A stretch of 5,668 bases of DNA from NCBI GenBank assembly GCA_013041975.1, contig JABDQZ010000083.1:1-5668 (forward strand). Reading direction: 5' to 3'. This document shows, piece after piece, positions 1-5,502 of the stretch. Numbering within the stretch: position 1 is the stretch's first letter; every line of letters begins with the position of its first letter. Source of the stretch: Gammaproteobacteria bacterium (GTDB lineage Bacteria; Pseudomonadota; Gammaproteobacteria; Chromatiales; Chromatiaceae). Both the position numbers and the translations under genes were made by a program. Below the pieces are notes generated by a model. It saw only the letters and a list, made by a program, of their open reading frames with translations, was not told the DNA's origin and searched no databases.

Positions 1-105
1 ATATTCGATGCTATTCGAAATCAGGTTTATGAGGTTGCCGATAAAGTCTATACCCGTGTTGGCAAAGGTAACGGCGCCTATGTATTATCACCAAAAGACT
101 TTTAA
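1..105 (+). CDS. C-terminal end of an unidentified protein (partial)
   Basis: The first frame is open from the left edge to a TAA at 103-105 and gives 34 residues ending in GKGNGAYVLSPKDF. The start lies outside the window. The translation has an ordinary mix of charged and hydrophobic residues (for example IRNQVYEVADKVYTRV), which favours a real gene end over chance. The overlapping frame 2 is also open but gives a less protein-like product. I do not recognise the family. The last residues faintly recall the 'TPKDF' stretch of AbiEi/DUF6088-type proteins, but this is too short to use. The gene converges on the asparaginase gene, with 63 bases between the two stop codons. Confidence 0.5.
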   Translation: MFDAIRNQVYEVADKVYTRVGKGNGAYVLSPKDF

Positions 106-168
106 GCGTTAATAACATTATTTAACACAACCACCCCTTCCGGTTAGAAAGAGTAATTATCTGCCAGG

Positions 169-1176
169 TTATGAAAACCAGGATTGAGCTGGCCTAATTT
201 CTCCTACAGCAAGACCTCTTGAGTTCAGTAATATCGGTGTGATGTGAGTTTGGAGCTTAAGTTTCTCATCTGCAGAAAGAGCATCGAGATATTCAAGGAT
301 TGACATTAAGGCTACGGTCCGGGCGCGACTACTGCCATCTGCAATTTTCAAGGCAATTCCAAGACCACGTTCAGGTATGGCCGCTGTGACAATACCCTCA
401 GCACCTGTTTTAGCCAGCACATAACCTTTCGTTACTTCATTCAACTCACTCACCATGGTTCCACTCCCGGCTATGTATAGTGGCTCGCTAGTCATGGCCT
501 TATGAAGGCGGTAAATTGCCTGCGCACGAAAATCCGATAGCTTTTCCGGATTAGCGAAGCGAGCCATTGCATGCGCAAGCTGTTTTAGTGGCATCGTCGG
601 TGCTGGTAACCCACAGCCGTCAGTCCCTATTGGATACTGCTTAAGATCGATGTCAGCAAGATCAGAAAGTATTTCCAGCGATAATTGTTGCAATGGATGA
701 TCGAACAGGTGGTAATTATCCAAAGTTAAATTCAGGTGCAGAGCAGTGGTTAAAAAACCAGTGTGCTTGCCTGAGCAATTGTGATGAATACGACAGCCTT
801 GCTGTCCAGAGGCTAGTAGTTGATGGGCGCTTTCGGTATGTTCTGGCAGCACAGGGCCACAAGCTAAATGCTCCTCAGTCAAATCCAGACGGCTTAGCCA
901 GGATTTAACCAGGTCTTGATGTATGGGCTCGCCTTGATGAGATGAACAGGCCAGTGACAATTCAGCATCATTAAGCTCAAACTTTTCACATGCACCACTT
1001 TCAACAAGTTGAATGGCCAGAAAAGGTTTTAAAGCAGAACGCGGAAATACCAGCTGTTCAATATCTCCCCAGCTTTCTATGATATTACCCTTGAAATCAC
1101 ACACGGCAGCAGCACCAAAATGCCGGCTTTCGACAACGTCATTGCGTGTAACTTCTACAAAAAGTTCATAAAGCAT
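169..1176 (-). CDS. Asparaginase, Rhizobium etli type (asparaginase II family, PF06089)
   Basis: Predicted to hydrolyse L-asparagine to aspartate and ammonia in the cytoplasm; no signal peptide is visible. The 335 residues match the usual family length. The family landmarks appear in order: FPRSALKPF with the SxxK pair Ser47/Lys50, CSSHQGE with Ser79, HHNCSGKHTG with Cys134 and Lys137, GTDGCGLPAP with Cys188, then KTGAEG (256-261) and KIADGSSRA (277-285). In the R. etli enzyme, as I recall it, the equivalents are Ser48, Lys51 and Ser80 for catalysis and Cys135, Lys138 and Cys189 for zinc, so every position is conserved with a one-residue shift. This family is unrelated to E. coli AnsA/AnsB. 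The ATG is preceded by AAGGG with a 10-base gap. It is the second gene of a minus-strand pair, 46 bases after the ATP-grasp ligase gene, and probably shares its transcript. The fold and family are secure; the exact substrate is inferred. Confidence 0.9.
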   Translation of the reverse strand: MLYELFVEVTRNDVVESRHFGAAAVCDFKGNIIESWGDIEQLVFPRSALKPFLAIQLVESGACEKFELNDAELSLACSSHQGEPIHQDLVKSWLSRLDLTEEHLACGPVLPEHTESAHQLLASGQQGCRIHHNCSGKHTGFLTTALHLNLTLDNYHLFDHPLQQLSLEILSDLADIDLKQYPIGTDGCGLPAPTMPLKQLAHAMARFANPEKLSDFRAQAIYRLHKAMTSEPLYIAGSGTMVSELNEVTKGYVLAKTGAEGIVTAAIPERGLGIALKIADGSSRARTVALMSILEYLDALSADEKLKLQTHITPILLNSRGLAVGEIRPAQSWFS

Positions 1177-1222
1177 GTGGCTGGAACCCTTTAATACATT
1201 CTACTTCAAAAATATCAGGTAG

Positions 1223-2260
1223 TTAATGTGTAGTAGATAAACTTGCAGTGAAGTTTTTACCTGAATCCAAAGGCATATTCGACAACTGGTTTAAAGATGC
1301 TCTGGTAAGTACACCATCAAGCATCAGCCTGATCACTTTATCGTAAGTAAATTCATGAGCTATGCCGCAAGCCTCAGGGAAATAACTTGAGCCATAAGTC
1401 ATGCCGGGGACCAGGTTCGCTTCCATAAAAAAACATTCTCCACTTATATCGGTTTTAATATCGATACGGCCAAAGTCTCTGGCACCCATGTCGTTGAATG
1501 CATCGATAGCCAAAGTGGTTACACGTCTTTCTATGTCAGTATTTTCGATTTTGATGAGTTTTTCTGAATCATCTATTTTTGCCTGTGAACCTAAAATTTG
1601 AAGTCCATTTGTTGATGTCGGGGGTATTACTTCAACAGCAGAGACAATTAACTTTTCATCATGTGTTTTGATGACTGCAACAGTATACTCACGACCATCC
1701 AGATATTCCTCAATCAGAATTGGCTGATTGAATGACTCATATAACGACGCCATTTTACTTTCGTAGTCTGTAAAGTTGGTTACAAATGATAAATCATCAA
1801 TGCCGTTACCATTTGCTGCATCTAATGGTTTTAAAAAAAGCGGGAATGAGATTGGCAATTCATTTTCATTTGTATACTGCCCTGGAATAGCCACAAAGTA
1901 TTTTGCTGTTTTAATGCCCTTATTTGATAAATGTGTTTTAGCCAGCACTTTATTTGAATCAAATTCCAATACGTCTCTTGATGAACCTGCGAAATCAATA
2001 TTGTGTTGAGAAAAATAATCAGATAACCAGATATCATCTTCATGTTTAACAGGAATATACTTAACGGCTAGAATAACCAGCTCAGGATTCCTTTTGATAA
2101 TGTCGTCTAAATCATCTTTCGAGCTACATGTATTCAATCGAACACTGTGACCCTGACCATCCTTTCGAAGAGCAGCTAGAACACTGTTGCAGGCCTTTGA
2201 TGAGCCAAATCCACTTTCTTTTAACATTTCGTTAGGTGTAGTGATTATCTCTATATGCAT
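1223..2260 (-). CDS. ATP-grasp ligase related to D-alanine-D-alanine ligase, substrate unknown
   Basis: Predicted to join two amino acids or similar carboxylate and amine substrates using ATP, in the cytoplasm. With the ATG at 2258-2260 the protein has 345 residues. This start has an AGGA six bases upstream and begins the homologous sequence MHIEIITTP; an upstream in-frame TTG at 2276-2278 has no such support. ATP-grasp features: Lys144 in PLFLKP, the IEEYLDGREYTVAV strand (about 183-196), and the magnesium ligands Asp267, Glu280 and Asn282 in GRIDIK and EANLVPGMT. Their spacing equals Asp257/Glu270/Asn272 of E. coli DdlB. Unlike true Ddl enzymes, the loop after Lys144 reads DAANGNGI rather than the serine loop GSSVG, and the N-terminal GGxSxExxVS motif is absent. 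The gene precedes an asparaginase gene by 46 bases, suggesting one unit. By eye it is richer in A and T than the right-hand operon. A role in peptidoglycan is doubtful; an orphan dipeptide or amino-acid ligase is more likely. Confidence 0.85.
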   Translation of the reverse strand: MHIEIITTPNEMLKESGFGSSKACNSVLAALRKDGQGHSVRLNTCSSKDDLDDIIKRNPELVILAVKYIPVKHEDDIWLSDYFSQHNIDFAGSSRDVLEFDSNKVLAKTHLSNKGIKTAKYFVAIPGQYTNENELPISFPLFLKPLDAANGNGIDDLSFVTNFTDYESKMASLYESFNQPILIEEYLDGREYTVAVIKTHDEKLIVSAVEVIPPTSTNGLQILGSQAKIDDSEKLIKIENTDIERRVTTLAIDAFNDMGARDFGRIDIKTDISGECFFMEANLVPGMTYGSSYFPEACGIAHEFTYDKVIRLMLDGVLTRASLNQLSNMPLDSGKNFTASLSTTH

Positions 2261-2284
2261 GGTGATTCCTGAACCCAATATTGA

Positions 2285-2300
2285 GTTCGATTAAACGAAC
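2285..2300. repeat. 16-bp near-perfect palindrome upstream of the ligase gene
   Basis: GTTCG and CGAAC flank a central ATTAAA; the inner TTAA is itself palindromic, so only the A2290/A2295 pair breaks the symmetry. It lies 25-40 bases before the chosen ATG of the ATP-grasp gene, where an operator would be expected. It has the form of a dimeric repressor site. The orientation of the arms (GTTCG...CGAAC) is the reverse of the Gram-positive LexA box (CGAAC...GTTCG), so LexA is not suggested. No trans-acting regulator is encoded in the window. Confidence 0.35.
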
Positions 2301-2450
2301 AGCAAAACGCCTGATGCTAAAGAGCCAGGAATACGCCGTAGATATGGTGTGAGAAAATACCCAGTCGCTAACAGTTTGTGTGTTATTTGGTCTGCTATTA
2401 AGGTAATACCAGAGATAACGAGTGGAAAGTGGTTATTGAAAAGCTGAATA

Positions 2451-2474
2451 TACGCACAGCAAATACTGTGCGTA
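2451..2474 (-). terminator. Hairpin after the cold-shock gene, probable terminator
   Basis: A perfect 9-bp inverted repeat (TACGCACAG / CTGTGCGTA, loop of six bases) begins 13 bases after the stop codon of the cold-shock gene on the minus strand. The RNA past the stem reads TATTCAGCTTTTC, so the U-tract is weak and broken. It could be an intrinsic terminator of modest strength, or mainly a 3'-end stabilising stem that lets some transcription continue toward the ligase gene. Confidence 0.5.
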
Positions 2475-2487
2475 ACAATATTCAGGT

Positions 2488-2694
2488 TTAGATTGCTGTG
2501 ATGTTCTCAGCCTGGAGACCTTTTTCGCCTTCAGTCACTGTAAATTCAACTTTCTGTCCTTCGTTCAGGGTTTTGAATCCATCACCAGAAATAGCTCTAA
2601 AGTGAGCAAATACATCGGGGCCAGATTCTTGCTCAATGAAGCCAAATCCTTTTGATTCGTTAAACCATTTAACGGTTCCAGTAGTTTTAGACAT
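2488..2694 (-). CDS. Cold-shock protein, CspA family
   Basis: A single cold-shock domain of 68 residues, the normal length for CspA-type RNA chaperones. It binds single-stranded RNA and DNA in the cytoplasm and melts secondary structure. RNP1 is KGFGFI (residues 15-20) and RNP2 is VFAHF (28-32); the surface aromatic residues Trp10, Phe11, Phe17, Phe19, Phe29 and Phe32 are present. The ATG has an AGGA seven bases upstream. The gene is monocistronic in appearance, with a hairpin just after the stop codon and a long leader with its own promoter. The paralogue (cspA, cspD, capB and so on) cannot be assigned from this window, and the long leader alone suggests but does not prove cold induction. 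Confidence 0.96.
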   Translation of the reverse strand: MSKTTGTVKWFNESKGFGFIEQESGPDVFAHFRAISGDGFKTLNEGQKVEFTVTEGEKGLQAENITAI

Positions 2695-2846
2695 AGGTAT
2701 ATCCTAATTTCTTAATAGTAAAAAAGCCTTTGTAAAGGCAGCGGGGCTTAAACGTGTTGCTTTAAAATATGAAAATCAGGACGAGGTAGATCAGGGAAGA
2801 ACTTCGTGATGGCAAGCATAAATAGAGGTGTGCACTTTCAAACGTT
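2695..2846 (-). promoter_or_regulatory. Long 5' leader of the cold-shock gene with a cold-box-like start
   Basis: If the promoter at 2851-2879 is right, the mRNA leader is about 150 bases, close to the roughly 160-base leader of E. coli cspA. Its first bases, read on the minus strand at 2846-2827, are AACGTTTGAAAGTGCACACC. These resemble the start of the E. coli cspA leader, which I recall as ACGGTTTGACGTACAGACC and which contains the cold box. The leader ends with AGGA seven bases before the ATG and contains the hairpin at 2720-2739. No open reading frame of note lies in it. The resemblance is by eye only. Confidence 0.45.
2720..2739 (-). terminator. Hairpin plus six-U run inside the cold-shock leader (attenuator-like)
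   Basis: On the minus strand the sequence is GCCTTTACAAAGGC followed directly by TTTTTT. The stem is five to six base pairs with a very small loop and only moderate G+C content, followed by a clean U-run. It has the form of an intrinsic terminator but sits 25 bases before the cold-shock start codon, inside the leader. It could therefore act as a conditional terminator that is melted or by-passed in the cold, or as the end of a short leader RNA. The short stem makes strong termination uncertain. Confidence 0.4.
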
Positions 2847-2850
2847 AATT

Positions 2851-2879
2851 ACTATAAAGATTGTCTAGATAATAAGCAA
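2851..2879 (-). promoter_or_regulatory. Putative sigma-70 promoter of the cold-shock gene
   Basis: On the minus strand, TTGCTT (2879-2874) is followed after 17 bases by TATAGT (2856-2851). The -10 matches the consensus at five of six positions, the -35 only in TTG. Transcription would start near 2844, placing the cold-box-like sequence at the very 5' end as in known cspA genes; that agreement is the main support. Confidence 0.45.
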
Positions 2880-3005
2880 ATGAATTTATAGCAATCTCAA
2901 AATAATGTGTTCAACAACAATACAGGTTTTCAAAATTCAGATACCGTAAGGCATTGATATGAATAACGATGGAAAACTCAAATAGCTGGAGTTCAATAGC
3001 TTTAC

Positions 3006-3032
3006 AGGGTGATTTTTTACAAAAAATACCCT
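3006..3032. repeat. 12-bp inverted repeat with one bulge upstream of the fatty-acid operon
   Basis: The arms AGGGTgATTTTTT (3006-3018) and AAAAAATACCCT (3021-3032) pair fully except for the bulged G3011, with only AC between them. It lies about 90 bases before the methyltransferase start codon and 150 bases upstream of the cold-shock promoter. No coding region precedes it on either strand, so it is not needed as an ordinary terminator. It could be an operator, a bidirectional transcription block between divergent units, or part of an unrecognised small RNA. No long U-run follows the stem on either strand. Confidence 0.45.
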
Positions 3033-3062
3033 ATTTCACAAAAAATTGAGATTTTCTTGAGG

Positions 3063-3122
3063 TTGCCTTGACCCGGGCTTCGCTAAAGTACATCTACATA
3101 ATTACATTTGAGGTAAAGCGCG
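3063..3122 (+). promoter_or_regulatory. Probable control region of the fatty-acid operon
   Basis: A good -35-like TTGACC lies at 3068-3073 and a good -10-like CATAAT at 3097-3102. They are 23 bases apart, too far for an ordinary sigma-70 promoter. Either an alternative sigma factor or an activator is used, or only one element is real. Related operons in other proteobacteria are under the ECF factor RpoE/ChrR or LitR control. TACAT occurs three times (3089, 3095, 3103), overlapping the -10 candidate. A GAGG nine bases before the ATG serves as ribosome site. The exact start point cannot be called. Confidence 0.35.
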
Positions 3123-4163
3123 ATGCAAAACACGGCATTAAATCTTACTGAAAAAGGGCTTCTTCCCGATGCAGTTGTTCGGGCTGGTATTCGTCATCAG
3201 TTACGTGACAGGCTGCGTGAAATTCATGCCGATGATATCGAGTTTTCAGCTGACACAGAACATGAACTGATCAAGTCCATGAGCATGGCGCATATTGCCG
3301 AAGTTCCGGAGCTGGCCAATGCCCAGCATTACGAAGTGCCCGCAGAATTTTTTGATGCTGTATTGGGTATGCATAATAAATACAGCTGTGCCTACTGGCC
3401 TGAAGGTGTCGATAATCTTGATCAGGCAGAAGAAACTGCATTGCAGGAAACTGTTTTCCATGCAGCTATATACAATGGTCAGCGTATATTAGAGCTAGGT
3501 TGTGGATGGGGCTCATTGAGTCTTTACATGGCAGGCAGGTTTCCAGACAGCAATATTGTTGCAGTTTCCAATTCTCACAGCCAGGCTGCGTTTATCAGGA
3601 AACAGGCTGAAAAGCGTGGTCTGAATAACCTTGAGGTTATCACCTCTGACATGAATGACTTTGTACCTGAGGGTGTTTTCGATCGTGTTGTCAGCGTGGA
3701 AATGTTCGAGCATATGCGTAACTGGCAAACCCTGTTTGATAAGGTAAATTCCTGGCTGCAGCCAAGTGGTCTATTTTTTATGCACATTTTTGTGCACCGA
3801 AATACGCCTTATCTTTTCGAAGACAACGGTCCCACTGACTGGATGAGTAGACATTTCTTCTCCGGTGGCATGATGCCCAGTGCCGATTTGCCATTTCGCG
3901 TTAACAGTCCCTTGCAACTGGAGCGGCGCTGGTTCTGGTCAGGTGATCATTATGCGAAAACCTGCAATGCGTGGCTGGAATTGATGGACAGTAAAAAAAC
4001 GCAACTTATACCATTATTCCAGGATACCTACGGAAAAGACTTTTCTGAAATCTGGTGGCAGCGTTGGCGTATTTTCTTCATGGCCTGTGCAGAGCTTTTT
4101 GCCTATAACGATGGGCAGGAATGGTTTGTCGGACATTACCTTTTCAGGGCAGAAGAAAAATGA
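3123..4163 (+). CDS. Cfa/coclaurine N-methyltransferase-like SAM methyltransferase, probably acting on fatty acyl chains
   Basis: Predicted to transfer a methyl or methylene group from S-adenosylmethionine to the double bond of a phospholipid acyl chain at the membrane surface. It has 346 residues against about 382 for E. coli Cfa. The motifs are YSCAYW with Cys89, the SAM loop ILELGCGWGS (122-131), VSVEMFEHM (191-198) with Glu193, Glu196 and His197, FMHIF with His221, and Tyr277. Cys89, Glu196, His221 and probably Tyr277 correspond to the bicarbonate-site residues of Cfa (C139, E239, H266, Y317). Overall length and the end motif YNDGQEWFVGHYLF resemble plant coclaurine N-methyltransferase more than classical Cfa. 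The ATG has GAGG nine bases upstream. The stop overlaps the next start as ATGA. Homologues in Rhodobacter and Pseudomonas (UfaM and relatives) are linked to furan fatty acids. The methyltransferase class is certain; the lipid product is inferred. Confidence 0.9.
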   Translation: MQNTALNLTEKGLLPDAVVRAGIRHQLRDRLREIHADDIEFSADTEHELIKSMSMAHIAEVPELANAQHYEVPAEFFDAVLGMHNKYSCAYWPEGVDNLDQAEETALQETVFHAAIYNGQRILELGCGWGSLSLYMAGRFPDSNIVAVSNSHSQAAFIRKQAEKRGLNNLEVITSDMNDFVPEGVFDRVVSVEMFEHMRNWQTLFDKVNSWLQPSGLFFMHIFVHRNTPYLFEDNGPTDWMSRHFFSGGMMPSADLPFRVNSPLQLERRWFWSGDHYAKTCNAWLELMDSKKTQLIPLFQDTYGKDFSEIWWQRWRIFFMACAELFAYNDGQEWFVGHYLFRAEEK

Positions 4164-4705
4164 ACAAAGTCATCAACTTTATTCTTTTTCAGACAGGATG
4201 GTTTACCAGCGTGCTGCTGGGCACCACGACTTACTATTATCTTGGGCCAGTCGCGGTCGCTGCAATTCTGGTTTATCACCTGAAAACCATACCCAGTCCG
4301 TCTAGTGAAATACCATTGCTGATGTTTGCACTTATTATTGGTCTGGTCTGGGAAAACCTGCTGACTTTCAGTGGTTTGCTGCTTTACCCGAATGGCCAGT
4401 TACAGGGTATGTTTGCGCCGTTATGGATTATTGCCATGTGGCCTCTGCTGGCTATAACGCTCAATTTTTCATTACGCTGGCTCAAGGGTAACAACCTGTT
4501 GGCGATGGCATTTGGTGCTATTGGTGGTCCATTGGCTTTCTGGGCTGGAGAGCGTCTTGGTGCGGTAGAGTTTGCAGACTTTTTCATGGCGATGACGGTG
4601 CTGGCTATTGGCTGGGCATTGCTTTTCCCTCTTCTGATGAAGCTTTCTGCGCACTATGACGGCTATGTCTTGAGTCTGGAAAACTCCACAGGGGACCCGG
4701 CATGA
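4160..4705 (+). CDS. Six-segment membrane protein, DUF2878 family
   Basis: This is an inner-membrane protein of 181 residues and unknown biochemical role. The start at 4160 overlaps the methyltransferase stop (ATGA) and removes a 13-residue polar extension that an upstream ATG at 4121 would add. Hydrophobic segments lie at about 5-22, 28-41, 51-76, 84-105, 112-129 and 141-161. Notable conserved-looking residues are the WEN of GLVWENLLTFSG (62-72), APLWIIAMWP (86-95) and GGPLAFWAGERLG (122-134). The pattern and the position between a Cfa-like methyltransferase and a DUF1295 protein fit DUF2878. Translational coupling implies production in fixed ratio to the methyltransferase. A role as membrane partner or desaturase-like component in acyl-chain modification is inference from context only; no known catalytic motif is visible. 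Confidence 0.85.
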   Translation: MNKVINFILFQTGWFTSVLLGTTTYYYLGPVAVAAILVYHLKTIPSPSSEIPLLMFALIIGLVWENLLTFSGLLLYPNGQLQGMFAPLWIIAMWPLLAITLNFSLRWLKGNNLLAMAFGAIGGPLAFWAGERLGAVEFADFFMAMTVLAIGWALLFPLLMKLSAHYDGYVLSLENSTGDPA

Positions 4706-5502
4706 ACATGCATTACATCTACGCGCTACCCGTGTTACTGGCGATTGGGTCTATAGCCTGGCTCTACGCTTCAAGGCGTGAAAATGTCAATATCGTTGAT
4801 AGTCTCTGGTCGCTGTTTTTCCTCTTTGCATCACTGGTCTACCTGGCGATGTCGCCACAATTATTGTTGAGTAATATTTTGCTGACATGCCTGGTGGCTG
4901 TATGGGCAATCCGCTTGTCGCTACATCTGTACTTGCGCAATGCCAATAAATCAGAAGATCGCCGCTATGCTGCGATGCGTGCCGCGAATCCTCGTTTCAA
5001 CAAACAGAGCCTGGTTACCGTGTTTGGTCTGCAGGCCTTTTTAGCCTGGTTAATCTCCATGCCTCTGGCGGCAGCTATCTTCGAGCCGACTGTATTGAAT
5101 GCCTGGCACTATGCCGCGTTCATGTTGTTTTTTGCAGGCTTCATTTTCGAGTCAGTGGCAGACTGGCAGCTGGCAAGATTCAAGCGTGACCCTGAAAATA
5201 CAGGTCAATTGTTAAATACGGGTCTGTGGCGCTACAGTCGCCATCCCAATTACTTCGGGGAAGCAGTGATCTGGTGGTCTTACTTTCTATATGCCGCTGG
5301 CAGTGGTGCTTTATGGACAATTTTTGCACCAGTGTTAATGACGTTTCTGTTATTAAAGGTCTCCGGCGTCAGCCTGCTTGAAAAAGATATCACTGATCGT
5401 CGACCAGCTTATCGTGACTACATCGAGAGTACTTCATCCTTTATTCCGTGGTGGCCCAAACAGCCAACGCAGGGCCAGGTACTCAACGGGAAACGTTCAT
5501 GA
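4702..5502 (+). CDS. DUF1295 membrane protein, steroid-reductase-like
   Basis: A multi-pass inner-membrane protein of 266 residues. Hydrophobic segments lie at about 4-23, 33-52, 54-78, 104-127, 134-152 and 188-220. The hallmark is GLWRYSRHPNYFGE (174-187); the RHPNY core is shared with steroid 5-alpha-reductases and isoprenylcysteine carboxyl methyltransferases, where this region binds the nucleotide or SAM cofactor. The tail LLEKDITDRRPAYRDY followed by SSFIPW is also typical of DUF1295. AGGGGA lies six bases before the ATG at 4702, which overlaps the previous stop as ATGA; a second ATG two codons later is less well placed. In context it may reduce or otherwise modify the acyl chain altered by the methyltransferase. 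That role is inferred, because no DUF1295 protein has a firmly known reaction that I can cite. Confidence 0.92.
   Translation: MNMHYIYALPVLLAIGSIAWLYASRRENVNIVDSLWSLFFLFASLVYLAMSPQLLLSNILLTCLVAVWAIRLSLHLYLRNANKSEDRRYAAMRAANPRFNKQSLVTVFGLQAFLAWLISMPLAAAIFEPTVLNAWHYAAFMLFFAGFIFESVADWQLARFKRDPENTGQLLNTGLWRYSRHPNYFGEAVIWWSYFLYAAGSGALWTIFAPVLMTFLLLKVSGVSLLEKDITDRRPAYRDYIESTSSFIPWWPKQPTQGQVLNGKRS

Larger units (their letters stand above)
2695..3122. other. 428-base non-coding divergent region
   Basis: This stretch separates the cold-shock gene (leftward) from the fatty-acid operon (rightward) and holds the control elements of both. From left to right: the cold-shock leader and its hairpin, the cold-shock promoter, about 125 bases of A/T-rich DNA (2880-3005) in which I see no gene or strong motif, the 3006-3032 hairpin, and the putative operon control region. 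The longest plausible reading frame noted there is an eight-codon ATG to TAG at 2959-2985 without a good ribosome site. Confidence 0.8.

Noticed and set aside
106..168. Bidirectional terminator between the two convergent genes
   Set aside because: Only a loose A/T-rich repeat (TTAATAAC/ATTATTTAA) is visible; no stem with a U-run could be supported.
693..908. Plus-strand reading frame of 71 codons inside the asparaginase gene
   Set aside because: It lies antisense to a strongly conserved gene and encodes no recognisable protein.
1401..2043. Several 66-77 codon frames overlapping the ATP-grasp gene on both strands
   Set aside because: They are shadows of the conserved ligase frame; composition is atypical and no family is recognised.
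2261..2278. TTG start at 2278 adding six residues to the ligase
   Set aside because: The ATG at 2260 has an AGGA six bases upstream and begins the conserved MHIEIITTP sequence; the TTG has neither.
2301..2450. Sigma-70 promoter for the ligase gene
   Set aside because: Several weak hexamer pairs exist on the minus strand but none combines good matches with a 16-18 base spacer, so no single one can be called.
2959..2985. Eight-codon ATG to TAG frame as a leader peptide
   Set aside because: It has no convincing ribosome site, no codon run suggesting attenuation, and lies 130 bases from the operon start.
4121..4159. ATG at 4121 as start of the DUF2878 protein
   Set aside because: It would add 13 polar residues translated from within the methyltransferase gene; the ATGA overlap at 4160 fits the pattern of the next two junctions.
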